From: Streptomyces sp. NBC_00154
Lineage (GTDB): Bacteria; Actinomycetota; Actinomycetes; Streptomycetales; Streptomycetaceae
Length of the DNA stretch: 64,000 bases
NCBI RefSeq assembly: GCF_026342835.1
Contig: NZ_JAPEMI010000001.1
Span: 6,454,501 to 6,518,500 of the forward strand
Direction: 5' to 3'
Below are positions 35,975 through 44,274 of this stretch, piece after piece. How positions within the stretch are numbered: position 1 is the first letter of the stretch; each line of letters begins with the position of its first letter. Made by a program: the position numbers and the translations under genes. The notes below the pieces were generated by a model. The model was given only the letters and a program-made list of their open reading frames with translations, did no database searches and had not been told where the DNA came from.

Positions 35975-36895
35975 TCAGACGTCCTTGCTGTACGTCCAGA
36001 AGACCCGGCCGAGTTGTGCGTCGACGGCGCGGGCGTAGAAGTGGATGGGGGCGGTCCAGCCGATCTCCGCCTCGTCGAGTCCGGAGGCGCGCTGGTCTGC
36101 GAGGCAGCGGCGGAGCAGTACGGTGCCGACGCCGAGGCCGCGTTCCGAGGATTCGGTGCCCATCGGGCCGAACCAGGATCGGCGGTTGACGCCGTGGCAG
36201 GCGAAGCCGACGTAGATCGGGCCCTCGGCACCTTCTCGGACGGCGACATGGCCGCGCGGAGGTGAGTAGGTCAGGGCGCGAGCCGCTTCGCCGTCCCAGG
36301 AGCCGCCCCACTGGTTCATCCAGGCGAGGAACGGCTTCTCGTCCGCGGGCGTGAGGCGGCGGACCCGCACCCCGGCAGCGGCCAGTCGCGCCTCGTCCTC
36401 GGCGGTGCCGAGCGGGGCGGTGTGCAGGTCGACGCTCAGGTTGAGGCCCTCGGGACCCCGGGCGTAGCCACTGGATTCGGCCAGGCAGACGGCGCGGGTG
36501 TAGCGGATGTCGATGCCGGGCCAGGCGTAGTAGGGAGGCCTGCCGCGGATCATCAGCCGGCCGGCCCCGGCGGCGACGAGGAGCTCCTCCGCGCGGGTGA
36601 GCAGAGCGCGGCCGATTCCGCGGCTCTGTGCCCAGGGGAGTACGGCGAGGAGGTCGATGTGCCCCGTGGCGGGGGCACTCTCGGTGGCGGGGCGGAGTGC
36701 GGCGAGGGCGACGCCTACCGGCTCGCCCTCGTCCTCGGCGAGGATCCGCAGCTGCGGGAGGTCCGCAGTCTGCCCCCACAGCAGATCGAACACGTCCTCG
36801 GCGTCGCTGTCGTGAACAAGGGCTGCGCGGGTGAGGGTTCGCAGGGCGGGCAGGTCGTGCTCGGTCGCGGTGCGTGCCGCCGGAAGGTTCGTCAT
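35975..36895 (-). CDS. GNAT acetyltransferase, two GNAT-like halves
   Basis: A 306-residue cytosolic protein. ATG 36895 is preferred because GGAG is 6 bases upstream. Each half carries an acetyl-CoA loop: LPWAQSRGIGRALLTRAEEL in the first and SSERGLGVGTVLLRR in the second, so it is a tandem GNAT. It lies 68 bases upstream of nagZ in the same unit and shares its divergent control region. Acetylation of an amino sugar or muropeptide is possible from context, but the substrate is unknown. Confidence 0.78.
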   Translation of the reverse strand: MTNLPAARTATEHDLPALRTLTRAALVHDSDAEDVFDLLWGQTADLPQLRILAEDEGEPVGVALAALRPATESAPATGHIDLLAVLPWAQSRGIGRALLTRAEELLVAAGAGRLMIRGRPPYYAWPGIDIRYTRAVCLAESSGYARGPEGLNLSVDLHTAPLGTAEDEARLAAAGVRVRRLTPADEKPFLAWMNQWGGSWDGEAARALTYSPPRGHVAVREGAEGPIYVGFACHGVNRRSWFGPMGTESSERGLGVGTVLLRRCLADQRASGLDEAEIGWTAPIHFYARAVDAQLGRVFWTYSKDV

Positions 36896-36965
36896 GCCTG
36901 CTCCACCTCTAGGTAGCTCCGGGGACACCGGATTGTAAGTGAATGACATCGGGGCTCGGTATTGC

Positions 36966-36980
36966 GGTGGAAATTTACCA
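36966..36980. promoter_or_regulatory. MurR-type operator between nagZ unit and S12 gene
   Basis: GGTGGAAATTTACCA, an imperfect palindrome TGGWAAWTTWCCA, lies in the 136-base divergent gap. It matches the motif GGYGGWAANTTACSM, found three more times in the murQ-importer gap (40154-40168, 40185-40199, 40262-40276). It is the probable site of the RpiR/MurR-like protein at 38195-39142. Confidence 0.6.
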
Positions 36981-37031
36981 GCGAGATGATCGGGATGTCA
37001 GCCCCCGTACCCCACCGGAAAGCAGGCCGTG

Positions 37032-38108
37032 ATGAACGTCCGCGAAGATCCCGCAAGTCTCCCCGATCCAGCAGACCTCGTCAGGAACGCGGTGGAGCAG
37101 GGTGTCGTGCCCGGAGCCGTCCTGATCAGCGGTCGCGGTGCGCACGGCCCTGTCCGTACGGCCGCGTTCGGCACCACCGCCGACGGTCCGTCGGGGCGCC
37201 CGGTCACTGCGGACACGGTCTTCGACCTGGCATCCCTCACCAAGGTGGTGGCCACCACGCCCGCCGTGCTGCGGCTCGCCGACACCGGTGCGCTGCGACT
37301 GGACGACCCGGTGCGCCGCCACCTGCCCGGCTTCGCCGGTGCCGGCAAGAGCGAGGTGACGATCCGTCACCTGCTGTCGCACTCCTCGGGACTGCCTCCG
37401 CACCGGGACTACTGGCAGCTTCCCGGCGGCCCCGCCGACCGGCTCGCCGCCGTCCTCGCAGAGCCTCTCGACCACCTTCCCGGCACCGTCGTCAACTACT
37501 CCGACCTGGGGTTCATCCTGCTCGGCGAGATCGTCGCCACGGTGGCCGGAGAGCCGCTCGACACCGCCGTACGGGAGCTGGTGCTCGACCCGCTGGGCCT
37601 GACCACCACCCGCTACCTGCCGCCCGCGGACTGGCGGGCGGTCACCGCCGCCACCGAGGCACCACCCGGCGGAGAGCCCAAGCGGGGCGTGGTGCACGAC
37701 GAGAACGCCGAGAGCCTGGGCGGTGTGGCCGGCCATGCCGGGCTGTTCGGGACTGCGCCGGACCTCGCGCACTACCTTCGCGCCTGCTGGCTGGCCGACG
37801 AGTCGCCGCTGTCGGCCCGCACTCGCTCCGAGGCGCTCAGCCTGCAGACCGTGGGGCTGGACGGTGCACGGGGGCTGGGCTGGACGTTGCCCGGCGACAC
37901 CTGGGACCACATGTCCCCGCACTGGCCCACGACCGGCGCCGGGCACACCGGCTTCACCGGTACCAGCCTGGCGCTCGACCCGGTCACCGGGATCTGGGTG
38001 GTGCTGCTGACCAACGCCGTGCACTACGGACGCGGGGCGCGGGCTAAGGAGTTGCGACGTGCAGTGCACGCTGCCGTGGCGGCCCGCGCCGAGCCCGTAC
38101 GCGGCTGA
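37032..38108 (+). CDS. Serine hydrolase of the beta-lactamase/S12 family, AmiE-like context
   Basis: A 358-residue penicillin-binding-protein-fold hydrolase (Beta-lactamase family). Ser68 is the nucleophile in SLTK, YSDLG supplies the Tyr of the second motif, and HTGFTGTS the third. GTG at 37029 is an alternative start. No signal peptide is seen, so it should be cytosolic. In Bacillus subtilis the murQ-murR-murP-amiE-nagZ-namZ operon holds a serine hydrolase of this family that acts as N-acetylmuramyl-L-alanine amidase. Here it sits between nagZ and murR-murQ, so a similar role is plausible. Esterase or D-peptidase activity cannot be excluded. Confidence 0.78.
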   Translation: MNVREDPASLPDPADLVRNAVEQGVVPGAVLISGRGAHGPVRTAAFGTTADGPSGRPVTADTVFDLASLTKVVATTPAVLRLADTGALRLDDPVRRHLPGFAGAGKSEVTIRHLLSHSSGLPPHRDYWQLPGGPADRLAAVLAEPLDHLPGTVVNYSDLGFILLGEIVATVAGEPLDTAVRELVLDPLGLTTTRYLPPADWRAVTAATEAPPGGEPKRGVVHDENAESLGGVAGHAGLFGTAPDLAHYLRACWLADESPLSARTRSEALSLQTVGLDGARGLGWTLPGDTWDHMSPHWPTTGAGHTGFTGTSLALDPVTGIWVVLLTNAVHYGRGARAKELRRAVHAAVAARAEPVRG

Positions 38109-38194
38109 GCGCCAAGTGGTGCATCGAGGCCCCGAATCGTACATATCCCGGATACCCAGCGACGCGTACCCCAACGAACCCGTAGGATTCCCAC

Positions 38195-39142
38195 ATGGCT
38201 GCCCCACGTGACCGACAGCGCGGAGGCGGCGACGCCCCCCGGCGCTCCGCAGCACCCACCGCAGAGCGCGCGACGCCGCCACAGACGGTGCTGGTGCAGA
38301 TCCGGGCCCTGCTGCCTTCTCTGCCACCCTCCGAGCGGCGGGTCGCCGAAGCCGCGATCGCCGATCCGGTCGGGGTCGCAGGGAAGACCATCAGCGAACT
38401 CGCCGCGGAATGCAGCACCTCCGAGACCACCGTCGTCCGGTTCTGCCGGGCCGTGGGCCTCAAGGGCTACCCCGACCTGCGGATCAAACTGGCCTCGGCG
38501 GCCGGCAGCGAGGACAGCGGCCCCGCCTGGTCCAGCGCCGGCAGCGACATCGGGCCCGGCGACTCGCTGGCCGACGTGGTCGGCAAACTGGGCTTCGCCG
38601 ACGCCCGCGCGGTCGAGGACACCATTGCCCAGCTCGACCTCAACGTCCTGCAGCGGGCGATCGACGAAGTGGTCGGGGCGAGTGCGGTGGATCTGTACGG
38701 CGTCGGCGCGAGCGCGCTGATCGCGCTCGACTTCCAGCAGAAGCTGCACCGCATCGGGCGCCGGGCGTCCGCCTGGCCGGACCCCGACGGCGCGCTCACC
38801 TCCGCGGCGCTGCTCGGCCGGGGGGACCTGGCGATCGGCATCTCGCACACCGGCGCCACCACCGACACCGTGGCAGCGCTGGGCGAGGCATGGGACAACG
38901 GTGCCACGACCATCGCCATCACCAACTTCCCGCGCTCGCCGATCGCCGAGGTGGCCGACCACGTGCTGACCACCGCCGGGCGTGAGACCACCTTCCGGTC
39001 CGGCGCGATGTCCAGCCGGATCGCCGCGCTGACGCTGGTGGACTGCCTGTTCGTCGGGGTGGCCCAGCGCAACTACAGCCGCACGACACGCGCGTTGGAG
39101 CGCACGTACACGGCGGTGCACCGGCGGCGATCCCCGCAGTGA
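38195..39142 (+). CDS. murR: RpiR-family regulator, MurR-like
   Basis: A 315-residue regulator. An N-terminal HTH_6 domain (about 30-105, with KTISELAAECSTSETTVVRF) is followed by a SIS sugar-phosphate-binding domain (about 150-290, with GVGASALIALDFQQKL and GISHTGATTDTVAAL). MurR of E. coli is of this type and senses MurNAc-6-phosphate. It is convergent with murQ. It probably controls the nagZ and S12 units, murQ and the importer through the GGYGGWAANTTACSM sites. The role is inferred from neighbours; the family is clear. Confidence 0.85.
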   Translation: MAAPRDRQRGGGDAPRRSAAPTAERATPPQTVLVQIRALLPSLPPSERRVAEAAIADPVGVAGKTISELAAECSTSETTVVRFCRAVGLKGYPDLRIKLASAAGSEDSGPAWSSAGSDIGPGDSLADVVGKLGFADARAVEDTIAQLDLNVLQRAIDEVVGASAVDLYGVGASALIALDFQQKLHRIGRRASAWPDPDGALTSAALLGRGDLAIGISHTGATTDTVAALGEAWDNGATTIAITNFPRSPIAEVADHVLTTAGRETTFRSGAMSSRIAALTLVDCLFVGVAQRNYSRTTRALERTYTAVHRRRSPQ

Positions 39143-39154
39143 CCGGTCTCCGGT

Positions 39155-39199
39155 GACAAGGATGCCCCGCGACCCGGTGGGTCACGGGGCATCCTTGTC
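39155..39199. terminator. Bidirectional terminator between murR and murQ
   Basis: GACAAGGATGCCCCG (39155-39169) pairs perfectly with CGGGGCATCCTTGTC (39185-39199), and the loop can form a further GACCC/GGGTC stem. It lies between the convergent genes. Confidence 0.9.
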
Positions 39200-39204
39200 A
39201 GCCC

Positions 39205-40113
39205 TCAGACGAGGGTGCGCAGGGCAGCGCGGACGCTCCCGCCGGCGGCCTCCAGCGCCTCGCGCGCCTGCTGCGGGGAGCAGTCGGCGAGCAGGCCGAC
39301 CAGAGCCGTCTTCAACTCCCCTCCCGAGGCGGCAAGGGCAGCGCCGCAGCGGTCCTCGTCGAGCCCGGTCGCCTCCACCACGATGTTGAGGACCCGGCCG
39401 CGCAACTTGTCGTTGCTGGCGGCCACATCGACCATGAGGTTCGAGTACGTACGACCCTGCGCCACCATCACTGCCGTGGACAGGTTGTTGAGCACCATCT
39501 TGTGCGCGGTGGCGGCCTTCAGACGGGTGGAGCCCGCGATCGCCTCCGGGCCGGTGTCCACCCCCAGGTGGATGTCCACCTGATCCGCCAGCTCGGCCCC
39601 GGGGTTGGCGCTGACCAGCGCGGTGAAGGCGCCCGCCGCCCGAGCGGCGCGCAGGGCTCCGCCGACGTAGGGAGTGCGGCCGCTGGCGGCAATGCCGACA
39701 GCGATGTCACCCGGCCCCACCTCGGCAGCGTCGGCCGCCCCGGCGGACTCCTGGTCCTCGACGCCCTCCACCGGTTCGACCAGTGCGCGCAGTCCGCCCG
39801 CGTGATGGGCGACCACGATGCCGGGCGGGAGGCTGAAGGTCGGGATCAGCTCGGCGGCGTCCATCACGGCGAGGCGGCCCGATGTGCCCGCGCCGAAGTA
39901 GTGCAGCCGGCCACCCGCCCGGATCCGGCGCGCCGTCTCGTCCACCAGCCGGGCCATGTCGGGCAGCACTGCGGCGACGGCCTCGGCCGGGATCCGGTCC
40001 TCGGCGTTGAGCAGGCGTAGCACCTCCAGGGTGGGCACGTCGTCGATGTCGCGGGTGCGGGGGTTACGGCGTTCGGTGGGGGCGTCGATTCGTACCGGAA
40101 GCTGCGGGTGCAT
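39205..40113 (-). CDS. murQ: N-acetylmuramic acid 6-phosphate etherase MurQ
   Basis: A 302-residue SIS-domain enzyme, the usual length. ATG 40113 follows GAGAGGAA. The sugar-phosphate site is visible in HYFGAGTSGRLAVMDAAELI, and later in GIAASGRTPYVGGAL and GSTRLKAATAHKMVLN. MurQ cleaves the lactyl ether of MurNAc-6-phosphate to give GlcNAc-6-phosphate and lactate. It is the hallmark gene of muramic acid catabolism. AnmK (46415) would supply its substrate. Two MurR-type sites lie just upstream on its strand. Confidence 0.93.
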   Translation of the reverse strand: MHPQLPVRIDAPTERRNPRTRDIDDVPTLEVLRLLNAEDRIPAEAVAAVLPDMARLVDETARRIRAGGRLHYFGAGTSGRLAVMDAAELIPTFSLPPGIVVAHHAGGLRALVEPVEGVEDQESAGAADAAEVGPGDIAVGIAASGRTPYVGGALRAARAAGAFTALVSANPGAELADQVDIHLGVDTGPEAIAGSTRLKAATAHKMVLNNLSTAVMVAQGRTYSNLMVDVAASNDKLRGRVLNIVVEATGLDEDRCGAALAASGGELKTALVGLLADCSPQQAREALEAAGGSVRAALRTLV

Positions 40114-40153
40114 CGCGGTTTCCTCTCGGTGGGAGGGCGGGGCGGACGAGCGC

Positions 40154-40168
40154 GCGTAACTTTGCCAC
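40154..40168. promoter_or_regulatory. MurR-type operator nearest murQ
   Basis: GCGTAACTTTGCCAC; its complement GTGGCAAAGTTACGC matches GGYGGWAANTTACSM at 12 of 15 positions. It is 41 bases upstream of the murQ start. Confidence 0.45.
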
Positions 40169-40184
40169 ATGGATTGACGGTTGA

Positions 40185-40199
40185 GCGTAAGTTTCCGCC
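40185..40199. promoter_or_regulatory. MurR-type operator, murQ side
   Basis: GCGTAAGTTTCCGCC; its complement GGCGGAAACTTACGC fits the GGYGGWAANTTACSM motif fully. It is 31 bases from the weaker copy at 40154, about three helical turns, so the two could be bound together. Confidence 0.55.
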
Positions 40200-40261
40200 C
40201 GAGTGCGCGGTGTCGTTGTCGACCTCTCCCCGCGATTCGGGCGATCTCGGGCCTCACGTGT

Positions 40262-40276
40262 GGCGGTAAATTACGA
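40262..40276. promoter_or_regulatory. MurR-type operator, importer side
   Basis: GGCGGTAAATTACGA fits GGYGGWAANTTACSM fully and contains the near-palindrome GTAAATTAC. It lies about 120 bases before the importer's binding-protein start, in the divergent gap with murQ. Confidence 0.55.
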
Positions 40277-40395
40277 ACTGGATTCAGCCAACGCAACTCA
40301 TTGACATACCCATGGCGCCGCTCCTACGGTCTGCACACCCCCCAGACCTTGTCCCACACACTTCACTTCTGCCTGCCGATCGGAGACCACGCGCT

Positions 40396-42228
40396 ATGGT
40401 CCGGTTCAAGCACTTCGTCGCAGCGTCCGCCGCCCTCGCGACCCTCGGTACCCTCGCCGCGTGCGCACCGGATTCCGGTGCGAAGAACGGCGCCAACGGC
40501 GGTGGCGTCTTCACCACGGTCGACGCGAACAACCCGATCACCCCGGGCGCGCCGATGAACCCGTACAGCCCGAACGGAAACACGTTCCTCAGCTACAACT
40601 CGATGCGCCTCGGGTTCGAGAAGAAGAACCCGATGGATGCGAACGACGCCTTCCCGGGCCTCGCCAAGAGCTGGGAGATCAAGGGCGACACGCTGGTCGC
40701 GCACATGCAGCCCGACGCCAAGTGGTCCGACGGCAAGCCGGTCACCGTCGAGGACATCAAGATGTCCATGGCCATCGCGCTCACCCAGGGCACCGCGTCG
40801 GTCGGCTCGGGCCAGCTGAGTGAGGGCCTCAACGTCGCCTCCGTGACCTCCGTCGGCAAGCACGACATCGAGTTCAAGCAGGCCGCCGGAACCAACAACG
40901 CGAACTTCGCGAAGCAGATCCTGGGCCAGTCCATCGTCCCCAAGTCGGTCTACGGCCACCTCGTGCCGGCCGACATCTGGGACACCATCGCCGCAAGCCA
41001 GCAGGTGGACGCGGCCCAGGCGAAAGCCGCCCAGGCCGCCGTCGACAAGCTCAACGAGACCGGCAAGGCCATCGCGGCCTTCGCGCCGAAGAAGGACGTC
41101 TCGGCCGGCCCGTTCGTGGTCAAGCGTGTCAACCCCGGCTCGGCCATCCTCGTCCGCAACAAGTACTTCTACGACCTCGACAAGATCGCTCCGAGCCAGG
41201 TGGTCATCCGCCACTACTCCGGCAACGAGCAGATCTGGGGCTTCATGAAGAACGGTGACCTGGACGCCGCACCCTTCACCGCCATCCCCACGAACGTTCT
41301 GAACCAGATCCTGGCCAAGGGCTACAAGCGCGCCGACGGCACCTCCTACGTCAACGCCTCCATCGCCTTCAACCAGAGCAAGGCACCGTACGACAAGAAG
41401 GAGGTGCGCCAGGCCCTGGCGTACATCCTCGACCGCGAGGCCATCACCAAGGTGGGCCAGCCGGTCGGCGGCATGGCCTCCACCGCTCCCGCCGGCATGA
41501 TCCGCAAGTCGACCGAGCAGTGGCTGGGCGCCGACGCGGTCGGCAAGCTCAACCCGTACGCCCACGACGAGGCGAAGGCCACCGAGCTGCTGAAGGGCGC
41601 AGGCCTGAAGCAGAAGGGCGGCAAGTGGTGCCTGGCGAACGGCAAGCAGTGGAAGATCACGCTGCAGACCGTCAACGGCTTCAGTGACTGGATCGCCGCC
41701 TCCACCGTCGTCGCCAACGAGCTCACCGCCTTCGGCATCGAGACCAAGCCGTCCCTCTCCGCCGACTTCGGCGCCTACCAGACGGACATGGCCGCCGAGA
41801 AGTTCGACGTCGGCTGGTGGCTGACCGCCGTCGGCGCCGACCCGCGCCAGAACTTCCAGCGCCTGTACGGCGAGAGCGACGGCTTCGTCGCCAACGGCGA
41901 CAAGGTCACCCACACCGAGAAGAAGGGTGACGGCAACTGGATGCACGGCGACGAGACCTTCACCGTCGACGGGCAGTCCATCAACCCGGGTCAGCTCACG
42001 GCCAGCCTCGCCGGCCTCGACACCGAGGCCAAGAAGCCGGTCATCACACAGCTGGTCAAGGCCACCAACCAGGAAGTTCCCGTCATCCCGATGTGGGACT
42101 ACACCAACGTGAAGTTCACCTACGACAAGAACTTCACCAACTGGCCGAAGAACGGGCAGGACGAGATCCTCGCCAACCAGCCCGGCGTGTGGATGATGCA
42201 GGGCTACATCCAGGCCAAGGGCAAGTGA
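40396..42228 (+). CDS. Opp/Dpp-type solute-binding lipoprotein (candidate muropeptide/amino-sugar binder)
   Basis: A 610-residue family-5 extracellular solute-binding protein. ATG 40396 is preferred because it opens a lipoprotein leader with Cys23 in LGTLAACAP and has GGAG about 10 bases upstream. The family-5 fold is seen in DAFPGLAKSWEIKGD, WSDGKPVTVEDI and VRQALAYILDREAI. It heads the importer genes and sits behind a MurR-type site facing murQ. A muramic-acid-containing saccharide or muropeptide is the best-supported ligand. Family-5 proteins also bind peptides and oligosaccharides, and the ligand cannot be read from the sequence. Confidence 0.82.
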   Translation: MVRFKHFVAASAALATLGTLAACAPDSGAKNGANGGGVFTTVDANNPITPGAPMNPYSPNGNTFLSYNSMRLGFEKKNPMDANDAFPGLAKSWEIKGDTLVAHMQPDAKWSDGKPVTVEDIKMSMAIALTQGTASVGSGQLSEGLNVASVTSVGKHDIEFKQAAGTNNANFAKQILGQSIVPKSVYGHLVPADIWDTIAASQQVDAAQAKAAQAAVDKLNETGKAIAAFAPKKDVSAGPFVVKRVNPGSAILVRNKYFYDLDKIAPSQVVIRHYSGNEQIWGFMKNGDLDAAPFTAIPTNVLNQILAKGYKRADGTSYVNASIAFNQSKAPYDKKEVRQALAYILDREAITKVGQPVGGMASTAPAGMIRKSTEQWLGADAVGKLNPYAHDEAKATELLKGAGLKQKGGKWCLANGKQWKITLQTVNGFSDWIAASTVVANELTAFGIETKPSLSADFGAYQTDMAAEKFDVGWWLTAVGADPRQNFQRLYGESDGFVANGDKVTHTEKKGDGNWMHGDETFTVDGQSINPGQLTASLAGLDTEAKKPVITQLVKATNQEVPVIPMWDYTNVKFTYDKNFTNWPKNGQDEILANQPGVWMMQGYIQAKGK

Positions 42229-42275
42229 TCCAGGCCGGGTAACCACACCGAGCAACTACCGCACGGCGCACCACC

Positions 42276-42309
42276 GCGGGGCGGCAGCCGCACCAGGCCG
42301 TCGCCCCGC
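42276..42309 (+). terminator. Hairpin between binding-protein and permease genes
   Basis: GCGGGGCG (42276-42283) and CGCCCCGC (42302-42309) form an 8-bp stem within the 133-base gap. It probably lowers downstream expression relative to the binding protein. Confidence 0.5.
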
Positions 42310-42361
42310 TCGCGCGCTGATCTACAACTACCCCCTACGACAAGGAAGGAGGTGCAGGAAC

Positions 42362-43360
42362 GTGAAGGGACTGGCGCGCACCGTCGCGATCCGACTGGTC
42401 GGCGGCGCGGTTATGGTCTGGATCGTAGCCACGTTTACGTTCTTCCTCGTCCACGCCCTGCCCGGCAAACCGGGCGACGTGGCGTACGAGAAGTACGTCG
42501 CCATGGGAATGAACTCCCAGGAGGCCAAGGCCAAGGCATCGATCATCTACGGGTACACCTCGCAGGACCCGCTGTTCACGCAGTACACGCACTACATCAG
42601 CGACCTGCTCCACGGTCACCTCGGGATCTCGATCTCCTACAGCGGAGTGCCGGTCGCGGATGTCATCGGCGACGCCCTGCCGTGGACCGTCATCCCCATC
42701 CTGAGCGGCCTGCTGATCAGCTTCTGCATCGGTGTCAGCAGTGGTGTGGTCGCGGCGGTGAAGCGGTCGTCCCGTCTGGGCAGCGGGCTGAGCCTGGCCG
42801 CCTCGATGATCGCCGGCATCCCGTCGTTCGTGATCGCGATCCTGCTCATCACCGTCTTCTACACCAACCTGGGTGCCTTGCCGTACGGCGGCACCGTCTC
42901 CGAGACGCTCCTGGTGGACCCCGGATGGAACGTCGAGTACGTGTCGTCGGTCGCGTACCACGCGATCCTCCCGGTCGCCACGTACGTCCTCATCTCCTAC
43001 GGCGGCTGGATGCTCAGCATGCGCTCCAGCGTGGTCTCCGTCCTCGGTGACGACTTCATCCTCGCTTCCGAGCTGCGCGGCATCACCCCCAGCACGCGGA
43101 TGCGTTACATCGGCCGCAACGCGATCCTGCCGCTGTTCACCACCCTCGCCCTCTCGTTCGGCACCTTGTTCGGCGGAGCGATCCTGATCGAGGCCACCTT
43201 CAACTACCCCGGCGTCGGGCAACTGCTGCTGAACAGCATCGGCAAGCGCGACTACCCCCTGATGACCGGTGCCTTCCTGCTGATCACCACCGCGGTGGTG
43301 CTTGCGAACATCGTCGCGGACCTCCTCTACTCCGTGATCGACCCCCGAGTGAGGCGCTGA
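42362..43360 (+). CDS. Opp/Dpp-type ABC permease B
   Basis: A 332-residue DppB/OppB-family permease with six membrane segments. It starts at GTG behind a strong AAGGAGGT-like site (AAGGAAGGAGGTG, near 42340-42352). The EAA-type loop is around ILASELRGITPSTRMRYIGR, and the end, VLANIVADLLYSVIDPRVRR, is typical of the family. It is the first of four closely spaced importer genes. Confidence 0.88.
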   Translation: MKGLARTVAIRLVGGAVMVWIVATFTFFLVHALPGKPGDVAYEKYVAMGMNSQEAKAKASIIYGYTSQDPLFTQYTHYISDLLHGHLGISISYSGVPVADVIGDALPWTVIPILSGLLISFCIGVSSGVVAAVKRSSRLGSGLSLAASMIAGIPSFVIAILLITVFYTNLGALPYGGTVSETLLVDPGWNVEYVSSVAYHAILPVATYVLISYGGWMLSMRSSVVSVLGDDFILASELRGITPSTRMRYIGRNAILPLFTTLALSFGTLFGGAILIEATFNYPGVGQLLLNSIGKRDYPLMTGAFLLITTAVVLANIVADLLYSVIDPRVRR

Positions 43361-43362
43361 CC

Positions 43363-44274
43363 ATGACCACCGCGACGCTCACCAAGCCGCCCCGTCCGGC
43401 TGATGCCCCCTCCGCGAGGCGTTCCCGCTGGACCGGCATCCGGCGCGTCCTCACGCGCAAGCCCGGCCGGATCATCGGCCTGTCCATCCTGGTGTTCTTC
43501 GTCCTGATGGGCACCTTCGGCCCGATGGTCTACGGCGATCAGCTCGCCATCGACCCGGACGCGATCTATCAGTCGCCGAGCGCAGAGCACTGGCTCGGAA
43601 CCGACTTCGCCGGTTCCGACGTGCTCCAGGCCACGGTCGTCGGCAGCCGCTATGTACTGCTCACCTGCTCCCTCGCCGCCCTGTTCGCCTCGACGATCGG
43701 CACCACCGTCGGGCTCCTGGCCGGCTTCCACCGCGGTTTGTCCGACTCCGCGCTGATGCGCGTCACCGACTTCGTGCTCACGGTCCCCGGCCTGCCGCTG
43801 CTCGTCGTGCTCACCACCATGTGGAAGTTCGACAGCCCGCTGGAGATGGGCTTCGTGCTCGGCGTCGTCGGCTGGGGCGGCATCGCCCGTGCCGTCCGCT
43901 CCCAGGCGCTGAGCCTGCGCGAGCGCGGCTTCCTGGAGGCCGCACGCGGCCTCGGGCTGCCCAGCCGGCACATCATCGTGCGCGAACTCCTGCCGAACAT
44001 CGCCCCGTACGTGGCGATGCACCTGCTCCTGTCGGTCATCGGCTTCGTCGAGGCCCAGGTCGGGCTGTTCTTCCTCGGCATCGTGCCGTTCACCAGCACC
44101 AACTGGGGCGTGATGATCAACCAGGCGGTGTTCTCCGGAGGAGCGCTGCAGAGCCCCGAGGCGATCTTCTACCTGCTGGCCCCGCTCACCTGCATCCTGC
44201 TCCTGATCATGGGCGTGGTGCTGTTCCTGGACGCGATCGACGAGCTCTTCAACCCGCGACTGAGGGAGCGCTGA
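43363..44274 (+). CDS. Opp/Dpp-type ABC permease C
   Basis: A 303-residue DppC/OppC-family permease. The N-terminal domain includes HWLGTDFAGSDVL, the usual OppC motif, and the EAA loop is RERGFLEAARGLGLPSRHII. It starts 2 bases after permease B and its stop overlaps the ATG of the first ATPase. Confidence 0.88.
   Translation: MTTATLTKPPRPADAPSARRSRWTGIRRVLTRKPGRIIGLSILVFFVLMGTFGPMVYGDQLAIDPDAIYQSPSAEHWLGTDFAGSDVLQATVVGSRYVLLTCSLAALFASTIGTTVGLLAGFHRGLSDSALMRVTDFVLTVPGLPLLVVLTTMWKFDSPLEMGFVLGVVGWGGIARAVRSQALSLRERGFLEAARGLGLPSRHIIVRELLPNIAPYVAMHLLLSVIGFVEAQVGLFFLGIVPFTSTNWGVMINQAVFSGGALQSPEAIFYLLAPLTCILLLIMGVVLFLDAIDELFNPRLRER

Noticed and set aside
35975..36949. Longer GNAT start at 36949
   Set aside because: The extra 18 residues lack a ribosome binding site, while ATG 36895 has GGAG at proper spacing.
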